38,287 nucleotides of DNA from JABMOV01 sp964654545 (GTDB lineage: Bacteria; Fidelibacterota; Marinisomatia; Marinisomatales; JABMOV01), in NCBI GenBank assembly GCA_964654545.1, contig CAZZIU010000020.1:1-38287 (forward strand). The letters run 5' to 3'. Below the pieces are notes generated by a model, which worked only from the letters and a program-made list of their open reading frames with translations, made no database searches and was not told the origin of the DNA. Below, one piece after another: positions 1 through 7,819 of the stretch. The translations under genes were made by a program, and so were the position numbers. The first letter of the stretch is position 1, and the number at the start of each line of letters is the position of its first letter.

Positions 1-1
1 G

Positions 2-880
2 GCCCCTCAGGTAGAACCTGTTTTTGAAATTTTTTCCGATTTTCAGAATATCCGTGATTTTGCATTGTCCTCTTCAGGACAAGAAGCATTTATCACCGTA
101 CAGAGTCCATTGGAAGAAATTTCTGTACTGGTTCGCATTATTAAATCGGAAGATAAATGGGTCCAACACAGCATCTTGCCATTTTCCGGTAAATATAAAG
201 ATCTGGAACCGTTTCTAGCTACCAATGATTTGACGCTATACTTTGTATCCAACCGGCCCCGGTCAGATACAGCCTCCATTGCACCTGATTTTGATATTTG
301 GTTTGTTGAACGAAAAAGTGTGAATTCTGATTGGTCAAATGCAAAAAATCTGGGACCTCCAATCAACACGGAGCACAATGAATTTTATCCCTCAGTCTCA
401 CAAAATAAGAATATGTACTTTACGTCGGATAGACCTGATTCGAAAGGATTGGACGATATATTCTTAAGTGTTTGGGATGAAAATGGATACGCTGAACCGC
501 TTTCCATGAGTGAAGCAATCAATTCGGATGGATATGAATTCAATGCGTTTATATCCCCCGATGAATCCTATCTTATATTTAGTGGTTATCGACGCCAAGA
601 TGGTGTTGGTAGCGGTGATCTTTATATTAGTTTTTACGACCAGATAGCTGGTTGGAACAAGGCAATAAACCTGGGTGAAGGAATTAATTCTCCGCAGATG
701 GATTATTGTCCATTTGTCGATTCCCTTTCACGCACACTCTATTTTACCAGCAAGCGCAGTTCTTTCAGCAATTTACATAAATTCGATACACTGGAAGAGC
801 TGACATTGGAACTCAATAAAATTGATAACGGCAGGAGTACCATATATCAAATTCCCATTGAGGATATACTCCAATACTAA
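2..880 (+). CDS. PD40 (WD40-like) beta-propeller protein, 5'-partial
   Basis: The reading frame is open from the window edge (position 2), so the start lies upstream. The visible 292 residues carry at least three repeats of the PD40 type, seen as short strands of the form LYFVSNRP, MYFTSDRP, LIFSGYRR and LYFTSKRS, each followed by a D-I/L-Y/W strand. Such blades occur in TolB-like and periplasmic OmpA/PD40 proteins of the FCB group, where they usually bind proteins or peptidoglycan-linked partners. The N-terminus is missing, so localisation is unknown; export is likely from the family. The stop codon at 878-880 shares its last base with the next ATG (TAATG), so the two genes are translationally coupled. 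An enzymatic role cannot be assigned. Confidence 0.8.
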   Translation, partial: APQVEPVFEIFSDFQNIRDFALSSSGQEAFITVQSPLEEISVLVRIIKSEDKWVQHSILPFSGKYKDLEPFLATNDLTLYFVSNRPRSDTASIAPDFDIWFVERKSVNSDWSNAKNLGPPINTEHNEFYPSVSQNKNMYFTSDRPDSKGLDDIFLSVWDENGYAEPLSMSEAINSDGYEFNAFISPDESYLIFSGYRRQDGVGSGDLYISFYDQIAGWNKAINLGEGINSPQMDYCPFVDSLSRTLYFTSKRSSFSNLHKFDTLEELTLELNKIDNGRSTIYQIPIEDILQY

Positions 881-1812
881 TGAGCAGAAAACAAATTATA
901 TCCTGGCTATTGACGGGTGATGTTGCCATTCAATACCAGGTACACCGTGATCTATTGGGAAATGACCGATCCGACCTTCAGGAGCGAATTGCCCATGAAG
1001 GCTGGGGAAAACGCTATTTATCAAAACGCCATTCCAATGGCCATTGGGGAGATCGGTATTATCAGCCAAAATGGAAATCCACCCATTATACACTACTGGA
1101 TCTAAGAAATGTATGCCTTAGTCCAAACAATGAGATTGTAAGGGCCACGATAAACATCGTATTAAACGCCGGTCTGGCAGAAGATGGCGGTATTCCATTG
1201 GGACCGTCTACTGCAGTCCACAGCGATGTTTGCGTTAATGCTATGTTTTTGAATGTCGCTGCCTACTTTAAGATTGAAGAACAAAAACTGACATCAATCG
1301 TGGACAGTATTCTTAAAGAAAGTATGCCGGATGGTGGCTTTAATTGTCAAACGACGAGAGAGGGTTCCACACATAGCTCTGTCCACACCACCCTGTCCGT
1401 GCTGGAAGGATTGGTCGAATTTCAGCGTTCAGGTTATCCATACCGAAAAAAGGATATCACGAAAGCCATAGCAAAAGGAGAAGAATTTCTGCTCATGCAC
1501 CAACTGTTTTTATCAGATCATACCGGAGAAATTATTAACAAGAATTTCTTAAAAATGTCATATCCCAGCCGATGGAAATACGATATTCTCCGCGCACTGG
1601 ATTATTTTCAATACGCCGGAAGGGATTGGGACGACCGGATGCAAAAAGCCATTGAAGTCCTTATTAAAAAACGGGGCAAGAATGGTCGCTGGAAAATGCC
1701 GGCAGCTCACCCTGGAAAGGTGCATTTTACTATGGAAAATGCAGGCGTTCCAAGTCGATGGAATACACTACGAGCCCTAAGGGTATTAAGTCATTTTGGA
1801 ATTGATGGATAG
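880..1812 (+). CDS. alpha/alpha-toroid (prenyltransferase/squalene-cyclase-like fold) protein
   Basis: The 310-residue protein has no signal peptide or membrane segment. It contains repeated helix pairs with G-G/N-G-x-W/F turns (NGHWGDRYY near residue 50, DGGFNCQ near 150, NGRWKMPAA near 270) typical of the toroid fold of squalene-hopene cyclases, prenyltransferases and pectate lyases. The DXDD acid motif of squalene-hopene cyclases is absent and the protein is half their length, so it is probably not a triterpene cyclase. It resembles the hypothetical prenyltransferase-like proteins widespread in soil and marine bacteria. The start overlaps the preceding stop by one base. Substrate and pathway are unknown. 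Confidence 0.72.
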   Translation: MSRKQIISWLLTGDVAIQYQVHRDLLGNDRSDLQERIAHEGWGKRYLSKRHSNGHWGDRYYQPKWKSTHYTLLDLRNVCLSPNNEIVRATINIVLNAGLAEDGGIPLGPSTAVHSDVCVNAMFLNVAAYFKIEEQKLTSIVDSILKESMPDGGFNCQTTREGSTHSSVHTTLSVLEGLVEFQRSGYPYRKKDITKAIAKGEEFLLMHQLFLSDHTGEIINKNFLKMSYPSRWKYDILRALDYFQYAGRDWDDRMQKAIEVLIKKRGKNGRWKMPAAHPGKVHFTMENAGVPSRWNTLRALRVLSHFGIDG

Positions 1813-1826
1813 TCGGTCGGCTCTCA

Positions 1827-2474
1827 GTGAAAAAGAAATTAGTATTGATCAATCCTAACATAGACAATTATCTCACAGAGGTTGTGGTCCATGCGAAAAA
1901 GTAGGGACACTGCAATGTAAAGTGCACAACTGGCTTGATGAGCTTGTTAAGCTCCGTTCTATTTTATTGAAATGCGGACTTTCGGCGGAAATGAAATGGA
2001 AACAACCCTGTTATACTTTTCAATCAGCAAATGTCCTGATGATGAGCACCTTTAATCAGTATGCTGCCATCAGTTTTTTCAAGGGGTCGTTGCTCAAAGA
2101 TTCCTATGGCATTCTTATCGCTCCCCGATAAAAATTCACAGGCCATATGTCATCAGATTCGATTCACGAATGTCAAGGATATCACGCACCAAGAATCAAT
2201 TATAGCATCCTATATAAAAGAAGCCATTGAAATAGAGCAATCAGGATTAAAGGTACGATTCAAAACAAAAGAGATGGATCCGATTCCGAATGAACTCCAT
2301 ATAAAATTTCTTGAGAATCCTACATTAAAAATTGCATTTGAAGCCCTCACACCGGGCCGACAAAGAGGATATATCCTCCACTTATCCGCACCAAAACAAT
2401 CCAAAACCCGAACGGCTCGAATTGAAAAATGGGTTCCCCATATTCTTAATGACATGGGTATCCATCACCGATAG
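1827..2474 (+). pseudogene. YdeI/OmpD-associated (DUF1801-type) family protein, two frameshifts
   Basis: Three frames together spell one YdeI-family protein. The N-terminal piece (LINPNIDNYL...HAKK) is read in the frame of 1827/1845 and hits TAG at 1902-1904. The middle piece (VHNWLDELVKLRSILLKCGL...KWKQPCYTF...FFKGSLLKDSYGILIAP) runs in the frame of 1922 and stops at 2129-2131. The C-terminal piece (DKNSQA..QIRFTNV...EALTPGRQRGYILHLSAPKQSKTR) finishes at 2474. The second break is explained by one extra C in CCCC at 2123-2126, and the first lies at the A-run 1896-1900. The conserved core (KWxQPCYTF, TPGRQR, PKQSKTR) is intact in pieces. Start choice (GTG 1827 or TTG 1845) is uncertain. It is either a recent pseudogene or a good gene with two homopolymer sequencing errors. 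Confidence 0.85.
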
Positions 2475-2567
2475 ATTCTTGGGTGCGACTACCAAATTCC
2501 CACTGGATATGAATAGGTCAATAACCGTACGATTCACAGCGCTAAAAGAGCACATAAGGAGGTTGAT

Positions 2568-3116
2568 ATGATGAAAAAATATTCCTTGTTCATCATCATT
2601 ATACTTGTTGTATTAACCCCGGTTTTCTCCCAGGGATTGGTCCTCAAGAGTAATGAATTCGGTGGTCAGATCACGGACCAGCAGGTTTTTAATGGTTTTG
2701 GTTGTACGGGTAAGAATATTTCACCGGCACTGGAGTGGGAAAATGCACCGGAAGGTACCAAGAGTTTTGCCATTACCATGTACGATCCCGATGCTCCCAC
2801 GGGGAGCGGTTGGTGGCACTGGGTTGTGTTTGATATTCCGGCAAATGTGCACATGCTAAAATCAGGTGCAGGCAGTACCATGATGGATGCTATGCCCAAA
2901 GAAGCAATTCAGAGTCTGACCGATTTTGGCGGTTCAGGTTATGGTGGACCCTGTCCACCGGAAGGTCACGGATTTCATCAGTACGTCATTACACTACATG
3001 CCCTAGAGGTGGATAAATTGGGATTGGATGCATCGGCAAGCCCGGCCCTGGTGGGTTTTTACCTGCATGCCAACACCATTGAAAAGGCATCTTTGGTGGC
3101 ATATTATCAGCGCTAA
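2568..3116 (+). CDS. secreted YbhB/YbcL family (PEBP-like) protein
   Basis: The 182-residue protein has a clear signal peptide (basic MMKKYS, hydrophobic core to about residue 20, FSQ cleavage region), so it is periplasmic or secreted. The mature part carries the phosphatidylethanolamine-binding-protein signatures: DPDAP near residue 70, GWWHWVVFDIP just after it, and GGPCPPEGHGFHQYVITLHAL in the second half. These form the anion-binding pocket of the Raf-kinase-inhibitor-like family. The bacterial function is not settled. A strong ribosome binding site, AAGGAGG at 2556-2562, fits either ATG 2568 or the adjacent ATG 2571. The gene follows the broken YdeI gene by 93 bases. Confidence 0.9.
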   Translation: MMKKYSLFIIIILVVLTPVFSQGLVLKSNEFGGQITDQQVFNGFGCTGKNISPALEWENAPEGTKSFAITMYDPDAPTGSGWWHWVVFDIPANVHMLKSGAGSTMMDAMPKEAIQSLTDFGGSGYGGPCPPEGHGFHQYVITLHALEVDKLGLDASASPALVGFYLHANTIEKASLVAYYQR

Positions 3117-3187
3117 TCGACGTATAACAAACAGTATCTTTTCCCCAGGCGCCTGGTATTTCCGAGGAATCGGTTAAGGTTGTATTT

Positions 3188-3700
3188 GTGCATCGAAAAA
3201 TAATCTTAAATCTATGCACCAGTCTGGATGGATTTATTGAAGGGCCTCACGGAGACATCAGCTGGTGCTTTGCAGATCAGGATTATGGCATGACGGCATT
3301 TCTTGAGAGTGTAGACACTATTTTTTTTGGTCGGAAAAGCCATGAATTGCAAATGCGATTGGCCCCGGATATGTTTCCTGACAAACAAAAAATCATTTTT
3401 TCAACAACCCTTAGCCCCCATGAAACTGATTTTAGAATTGTTCGTGGCAATATTGACCGGGAAGTCCGTGCGCTTCAAAAAGAAGCGGGGAAAAATATTT
3501 GGCTTTTTGGTGGCGCTGAACTGACCACCAGTTTCTTATCACATAACCTGATTGATGAAATGCTTATCTCCGTCCATCCAATCCTCCTGGGGGGCGGGAA
3601 GAAATTGGTATCAGGTCTGGATAGGATCATTCAACTGAAACCAATAAGCAGCATTCCCTATTCCAGCGGGTTGGTACAACACCGCTACCGTTTGAAATAG
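3188..3700 (+). CDS. dihydrofolate reductase-like protein (RibD C-terminal domain)
   Basis: The 170-residue cytoplasmic protein begins with a beta strand and SLDGFIEGPHGD (residues 12-23), the signature of YyaP/YwjB-type RibD_C reductases, and contains FGRKSHE and the NADPH-binding stretch IWLFGGAELTTSFL near residue 100. The family keeps the DHFR fold and probably reduces a pteridine- or flavin-related compound with NADPH; true DHFR or RibD activity should not be assumed. The start is GTG at 3188, which gives the expected N-terminus for the family. It stands alone after the PEBP gene with a 71-base spacer. Confidence 0.87.
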   Translation: MHRKIILNLCTSLDGFIEGPHGDISWCFADQDYGMTAFLESVDTIFFGRKSHELQMRLAPDMFPDKQKIIFSTTLSPHETDFRIVRGNIDREVRALQKEAGKNIWLFGGAELTTSFLSHNLIDEMLISVHPILLGGGKKLVSGLDRIIQLKPISSIPYSSGLVQHRYRLK

Positions 3701-3911
3701 GTATCGGGTATTCGATATGCAACCATCCAATCATTCAGCTGATTAAAAAAAAATCCGGTGATATGCCTGTGATACATCCAAAAAGTATACCTGAGTGGTA
3801 TGTTATCTATGTCAAACATTTTGTTAGAATTTTATACCATGCAGGATTCATGAAAGTAAGCAGCAAAACACTCCTCATTTTTTTCATATTGGTTCCGCCA
3901 CCATAACCAAA

Positions 3912-4076
3912 TCAATGGTATCCTTCAAATAATCGTACGTACCGCAATGAATCTGGTTTGATTGCACTATTGGCTTCGACGATTTCCGGCGTTGGTGATT
4001 CTTCCTCGCTGCAGCCACAAACAAATAGAATCCCAACCAAACTGAATGCGTAAAAAATTGAAAGCATGGATTTCAT
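3912..4076 (-). CDS. small lipoprotein, possibly a gene fragment
   Basis: On the minus strand an ATG at 4076 opens a 54-residue ORF starting MKSMLSIFYAFSLVGILFVC, followed by GCSEEESPTPEIVEANSA. This is a lipoprotein signal peptide with lipobox residues VCGC and an acidic, proline-containing linker after the Cys. A ribosome binding site (GGAGAAAGG, RC of 4080-4094 region) lies upstream. The ORF ends in YVRLFEGYH after only about 30 mature residues. In the neighbouring frame the sequence continues (YDYLKDTIDLVMVAEPI) to a stop at 3884-3886, so a one-base slip near 3935-3965 may have truncated a slightly longer protein. Function unknown. The signal peptide is convincing; whether the whole ORF is a working gene is not. 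Confidence 0.5.
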   Translation of the reverse strand: MKSMLSIFYAFSLVGILFVCGCSEEESPTPEIVEANSAIKPDSLRYVRLFEGYH

Positions 4077-4080
4077 AGGC

Positions 4081-4118
4081 AACCCTTTCTCCGATTGGTT
4101 TACAGAGAAAAAAGGGTT
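4081..4118. repeat. inverted repeat between lipoprotein ORF and crcB
   Basis: AACCCTTT (4081-4088) pairs with AAAGGGTT (4111-4118), and CTC (4089-4091) with GAG (4105-4107) across a three-base bulge. In minus-strand RNA the stem would enclose the GGAGAAAGG ribosome binding site of the small lipoprotein ORF. In plus-strand RNA it is followed by only a short T run. It could be an RBS-masking hairpin or a weak terminator; the sequence alone does not decide. Confidence 0.4.
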
Positions 4119-4229
4119 TTGGTTATGAATAAAAGAGCAAACCTTAAGCTCAGATAATATTTATATTTATTCAGTTGGATGTCCAATAACTTCACCCTCA
4201 TTTTTCAATAAACTAATGTTTGATTCTGC

Positions 4230-4601
4230 ATGAAATTATTGATTGCCATCGGTTCAGGAAGCTTTATTGGCGGTGTTTTGAGATACCTGATATCACAATT
4301 CATCCAAATCCGCTTTTTATCCACTTACCCTTACGGTACTCTTGGTGTCAACGTGTTGGGTTGTTTCCTCATTGGACTGGTCTTTGGATTGGCTGATCGG
4401 GGACATCTTAGTGCGGAATGGCGCATGGTTATTGCCACCGGGCTATTGGGTGGATTTACAACATTTTCTGCGTTTTCAAACGAAACCATTGCCCTGCTCA
4501 GGGATGGGCAACTTGGATACGCTACCCTCTATGTAGCCGGTAGCGTGGTTTTTGGTTTATTTGCCACTTTTTCCGGAATTTCTATTGTAAAATTGTTCTA
4601 G
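4230..4601 (+). CDS. crcB: fluoride ion transporter CrcB (Fluc channel)
   Basis: The 123-residue protein has four hydrophobic segments and the Fluc signatures: GGVLRY at residues 14-19, YGTLGVNVLGCFLIG near 35-50, and GLLGGFTTFSAFSNE near 70-85, which supplies the pore Thr/Ser/Phe residues. Fluc proteins form dual-topology dimers that passively export fluoride across the inner membrane. Length is typical for a single-gene homodimeric Fluc. A DUF190 gene follows after two bases, an arrangement often seen with crcB. No fluoride riboswitch was recognised upstream. Confidence 0.95.
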   Translation: MKLLIAIGSGSFIGGVLRYLISQFIQIRFLSTYPYGTLGVNVLGCFLIGLVFGLADRGHLSAEWRMVIATGLLGGFTTFSAFSNETIALLRDGQLGYATLYVAGSVVFGLFATFSGISIVKLF

Positions 4602-4603
4602 CT

Positions 4604-4960
4604 ATGGAAAACAATCCTAACGCAAAACTGCTACGTATTTTCGTTGGTGAATCGGATAAGATTGGTCAAAAACCAGTCTATGAAACAATTGTATTCGAAG
4701 CTAAAAAACTAGGATTATCCGGTGCCACAGTAACGCGTGGTGTTATGGGGTACGGTGCAAATTCCAAAGTACACACGGCCAAATTATTTGAGATTTCTTC
4801 AGATTTACCCATGGTCATTGAAATTGTGGATACGGAAGAGAATATCCGGCAGTTTACGCAGGTGGTTGAACAGTTGTTTGAACAATCAGCCTCAGGTGGA
4901 TTGATTACCATTGAAAAAGCAGAAGTTATCCGCTATAAATCCGGGCAAAATCCGAACTAA
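4604..4960 (+). CDS. DUF190 family protein
   Basis: The 118-residue soluble protein matches DUF190 (UPF0166): an N-terminal strand KLLRIFVGESDK, a YETIVFEAKKLGLSGATVTRGVMGYG core (residues 26-50), and the PMVIEIVDTEENI strand-helix. The fold is ferredoxin-like/PII-related, and the protein is repeatedly found next to crcB, so a role in sensing or tuning fluoride export is plausible but unproven. It begins two bases after the crcB stop and is certainly co-transcribed with it. Its stop is one base from the end of the convergent DUF1566 gene. Confidence 0.92.
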   Translation: MENNPNAKLLRIFVGESDKIGQKPVYETIVFEAKKLGLSGATVTRGVMGYGANSKVHTAKLFEISSDLPMVIEIVDTEENIRQFTQVVEQLFEQSASGGLITIEKAEVIRYKSGQNPN

Positions 4961-4961
4961 T

Positions 4962-6491
4962 TTATTTTAACAATACCATCCGTTTTATCCTGCTTGATTT
5001 CCCTGGGGACAGACGATAAAAATAGACACCACTGGATTGATTGCTACCGTTCCATTCCACGGCGTACTCACCGGCAGGTACTGTTTCATCAAACAAGGTT
5101 GCCACCGTCTCTCCCAGGATATTGTATACCGTTAATGAAACCGATTCCCGGTTCCGCAACACAAACGATAACGTGGTTTCCGGATTAAAGGGATTGGGAT
5201 AATTTTGATTCAATGTAAACCCTACAGGCAAATCCGGTGAATTGCTTTCACCAAATCCCACTGTGGTTTCAGCATCCCGTACCAGACGTACATAGTTGTA
5301 AATACGAATGACATCACCTTGTGGACCAAATCCGTAAGGATAATCTTCCGGGTTACCGGTTTTTGGGTCACTGCGCTGACAGCCTGCACCATGCACATCC
5401 ATCAGTGTATAATCACCACCAAAGGGCGGTTGCATCCACCCCAATCCTTCTCCGAAAGCCACATACGCCGCATGATCACCCTGAACCATATTGTTGTGGG
5501 TCGTCCCACTCCAGTAAAATGGAAAATTTGTATACCCACCTTCATCCGTGATGAGCGTGCACTGAAACAGGGTATCGATGGCAGCAGAACTGGTTGTACT
5601 GGGTGAACGATTGTAGTCCACAATACTCTGTAATTCCTTTACATTCGGTACGCGCCAGTCGTTGTATCCAAGATAATTAGCGGTATTTTGGGTCTGGGCA
5701 TATTCAAGGGCATCTAGCCACAGGATGGCTTCACCATTATCGTTCTTTGTCCACATGAGTCCAGTGGCATTATCGGTAATTGTACCATCACTATTATCCA
5801 CAAATGCATTCATCCCATATGCCAAATTTCCTCTGACAAAATAGACATAAAAGACTTTTCCATCGGGATCAAGCCCCGTAGCGTTTATTGGATAACCCTT
5901 AATCCTGCCATCGGCGAAATTCACACCAAATATGGCTGTATCGCCATCCATGACGGTGCCACCATACACAGTATTTGTCAGGAATTGTGCATCGATGATT
6001 CTTTCTCCGGCATCTTCATCTCCATAGTTGAAGTCGAAATACGATGTATCAATAAATGGAACCAAATCGCCAATGACATCACCGCTGGGATCCACACCTG
6101 AAAACTGAATCAATGAATACAATTCTTTGGTTGTGGGTATTCGCCAATCTGTATAGCCGCCCAATGCAAGTGTATCTGCCATTGACAGTCCCTGGGCATA
6201 GATCAGTTTGTCTTCAATATTGATTAGACTATCACCGTTCAAGTCTGGACTTTTTGACCACATGAGACCGGTGATATTATCACTGATTGTGCCGTCACCG
6301 TTATCGGTGTAGGAAGGCTGGTAACCGTCATGCTGTGCATCCTGACCGAAAAATGCTTCACCAGAATCAGGGGCGGTCATGGCATTCTGATTGTCATAAT
6401 ACGTGGTTTGACCTGTATCCACTATTTTATAACTCTGTGTGAAACTGATGCTTGCTGTGAAGATGCTGATCCATAACCAATTTTTTAACAT
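4962..6491 (-). CDS. secreted twin-DUF1566 protein with type IX/FlgD-like C-terminal domain
   Basis: The 509-residue protein starts with a signal peptide (MLKNWLWISIFTASISFTQS). Two DUF1566 (Lcl C-terminal-like) units follow, each beginning DGTI-S/T-DN-x-TGLMW and containing a DWR-I/V-P-x-x-KEL motif: about residues 65-205 and 235-395. The first has an insertion LNGDSLINIED resembling a dockerin/EF-hand calcium loop. The last ~75 residues (NQNYPNPFNPETTLSF ... SGVYFYRL...RMVLLK) are the beta-sandwich sorting domain used by type IX secretion or the related FlgD-Ig domain, so the protein is probably displayed on or released from the cell surface. DUF1566 domains are often adhesin- or lectin-like. 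It lies 40 bases downstream of the Spy-like gene and is likely co-transcribed. Confidence 0.88.
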   Translation of the reverse strand: MLKNWLWISIFTASISFTQSYKIVDTGQTTYYDNQNAMTAPDSGEAFFGQDAQHDGYQPSYTDNGDGTISDNITGLMWSKSPDLNGDSLINIEDKLIYAQGLSMADTLALGGYTDWRIPTTKELYSLIQFSGVDPSGDVIGDLVPFIDTSYFDFNYGDEDAGERIIDAQFLTNTVYGGTVMDGDTAIFGVNFADGRIKGYPINATGLDPDGKVFYVYFVRGNLAYGMNAFVDNSDGTITDNATGLMWTKNDNGEAILWLDALEYAQTQNTANYLGYNDWRVPNVKELQSIVDYNRSPSTTSSAAIDTLFQCTLITDEGGYTNFPFYWSGTTHNNMVQGDHAAYVAFGEGLGWMQPPFGGDYTLMDVHGAGCQRSDPKTGNPEDYPYGFGPQGDVIRIYNYVRLVRDAETTVGFGESNSPDLPVGFTLNQNYPNPFNPETTLSFVLRNRESVSLTVYNILGETVATLFDETVPAGEYAVEWNGSNQSSGVYFYRLSPGKSSRIKRMVLLK

Positions 6492-6531
6492 ACCTGACTC
6501 ACTTATCCTATCCTGATTAGATTGTGTTGGC

Positions 6532-6942
6532 TTACCAGCGACCCCGGCCTATGGTTTTTCTCTCACTTCTATGATTATTCATCAACTGCTCAAATTTTTG
6601 CTGTTGATCATATGTTAGCAGTGCTTTGACTTGTTTTTCAAATTCTAAACGTCGATTATCCATTTGTGATCGATCCCGCGACGGTTTTTGTCCGTTTTGC
6701 CCCTGATGACTCTTCATCATGGAAAAATGATCCATATACAATTTCAATAATGCATCCTTTTGCTCGCCGGTTAATCCCAGTTCCTTTTCAAGGTTATTCA
6801 CCATCTGTACGATTTGATCTGCATCGGGGACGGGTGGTGGCCCTTCCGGACGCTGACGTCCCTGGGCAAATAAAAAACTGGTTACCAGGACCAACCCGGT
6901 AACAGCCAGTAATCGATAGTTCATTTGGGTGTATGAGTTCAT
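6532..6942 (-). CDS. Spy/CpxP-like periplasmic protein
   Basis: The 136-residue protein has an N-terminal hydrophobic segment ending LFAQG, a Pro-rich linker, and a helical domain with two LTxxQ motifs (LTGEQKDALL and LTYDQQQKFEQL), the hallmark of the CpxP/Spy/ZraP family of periplasmic chaperones and stress sensors. The middle is rich in Gln, Lys and Met. ATG 6942 follows GGAGGAG very closely (two bases). ATG 6924 (MNYRLLAV) would give a more typical signal peptide, so the true start could be six codons later. No two-component system is adjacent. Confidence 0.82.
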   Translation of the reverse strand: MNSYTQMNYRLLAVTGLVLVTSFLFAQGRQRPEGPPPVPDADQIVQMVNNLEKELGLTGEQKDALLKLYMDHFSMMKSHQGQNGQKPSRDRSQMDNRRLEFEKQVKALLTYDQQQKFEQLMNNHRSERKTIGRGRW

Positions 6943-7076
6943 GACTCCTCCATTTTAGGTTTAGGCTTGTAAGATACGTGAAACGATCAAAGGTTAAATG
7001 CGTACGTAAATGAAACACTTGTCCCGGGCTGACAGTGTTTGTCCTCTTTTATCATATCACAGTAATTTGGTAAGCA

Positions 7077-7817
7077 ATGAAAGATAATTTCTCTTCAAAT
7101 TCCGATCAATATGTGACATATCGTCCCCTGTATTCTGACGCGATTTTTGCATTCATCTATCAACATCTTCCGCACCGTCGGATAGCCTGGGATTGCGGTA
7201 CTGGCAATGGGCAGGTGGCGGTGAAACTGGCACAGACTTTCAAAACGGTATTCGCCACGGATATGAGTAAAAACCAGATACAACATGCCATCCAACGGGA
7301 AAACATTCGCTACAGTGTTCAACCGGCAGAAAAAACCACTTTACCGCAGGATACCTTTGATTTGATCATGGTGGCCCAAGCCATTCACTGGTTCAATTTT
7401 ACCAATTTTTATCATGAAGTTCGTCGCGTCGCAAACCACGGGTGCCGGATCGCCGTCATTGGCTACGGTCGTGCCCGGATAACACCACAGGTGGACGCAG
7501 TGGTTGATGAATTATATTATAACCTCACCGATCCCTATTGGGATCCTGAACGTCGCTATATTGACGAGGGTTACCGTACCATCCCATTTCCATTTGATGA
7601 AATACCCACCCCTCCCATTCTCAACCAGGTGAACTGGACTTCCGAACATTTTATGGGTTATCTTAACACATGGTCAGGGGTTAAACATTTTGAAAAAGCC
7701 AAGAACCAAAATCCCGTTGATATCATTCGAGCTAAATTGGAATCGGCCTGGGGAAATTCTTCCCGCACCGTATCCTTTCCCCTGTTGTTTCGTTTAGGTA
7801 TGGTTCAGAACAAATAA
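7077..7817 (+). CDS. class I SAM-dependent methyltransferase
   Basis: The 246-residue cytoplasmic protein has the Rossmann-type SAM motif I AWDCGTGNGQVA (residues 37-48), an acidic residue after strand 2 (VFATDMS), motif II-like QPAEKTTLPQDTFDLIMVAQAIHWF and a post-motif region of the methyltransferase-11 type. The FDLIMVAQAIHWFN stretch is typical of yeast TMT1/trans-aconitate-methyltransferase-like proteins, but the substrate cannot be told. It is the first gene of a tight + group: SRPBCC starts two bases after its stop and TfoX-N follows. Confidence 0.88.
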   Translation: MKDNFSSNSDQYVTYRPLYSDAIFAFIYQHLPHRRIAWDCGTGNGQVAVKLAQTFKTVFATDMSKNQIQHAIQRENIRYSVQPAEKTTLPQDTFDLIMVAQAIHWFNFTNFYHEVRRVANHGCRIAVIGYGRARITPQVDAVVDELYYNLTDPYWDPERRYIDEGYRTIPFPFDEIPTPPILNQVNWTSEHFMGYLNTWSGVKHFEKAKNQNPVDIIRAKLESAWGNSSRTVSFPLLFRLGMVQNK

Positions 7818-7819
7818 TT

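Larger units (their letters stand above)
3701..4229. other. 529-base region with no annotated long gene
   Basis: Between the DHFR-like gene and crcB no long ORF stands out. The left half (3701-3880) is AT-rich and contains an open stretch on + (about 47 codons, from ATG near 3762) without recognisable similarity or ribosome binding site. The right half contains a short lipoprotein ORF on the minus strand and an inverted repeat, both listed separately. No tRNA and no fluoride-riboswitch fold was recognised. Confidence 0.6.

Noticed and set aside
3145..3156. CCAGGCGCCTGG palindrome after the PEBP gene
   Set aside because: Perfect 12-base palindrome but with no loop and no T-run, so not a terminator; too short to call an operator without copies elsewhere.
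4080..4229. fluoride riboswitch upstream of crcB
   Set aside because: No match to the conserved aptamer pattern could be seen by eye; not reported as a feature.
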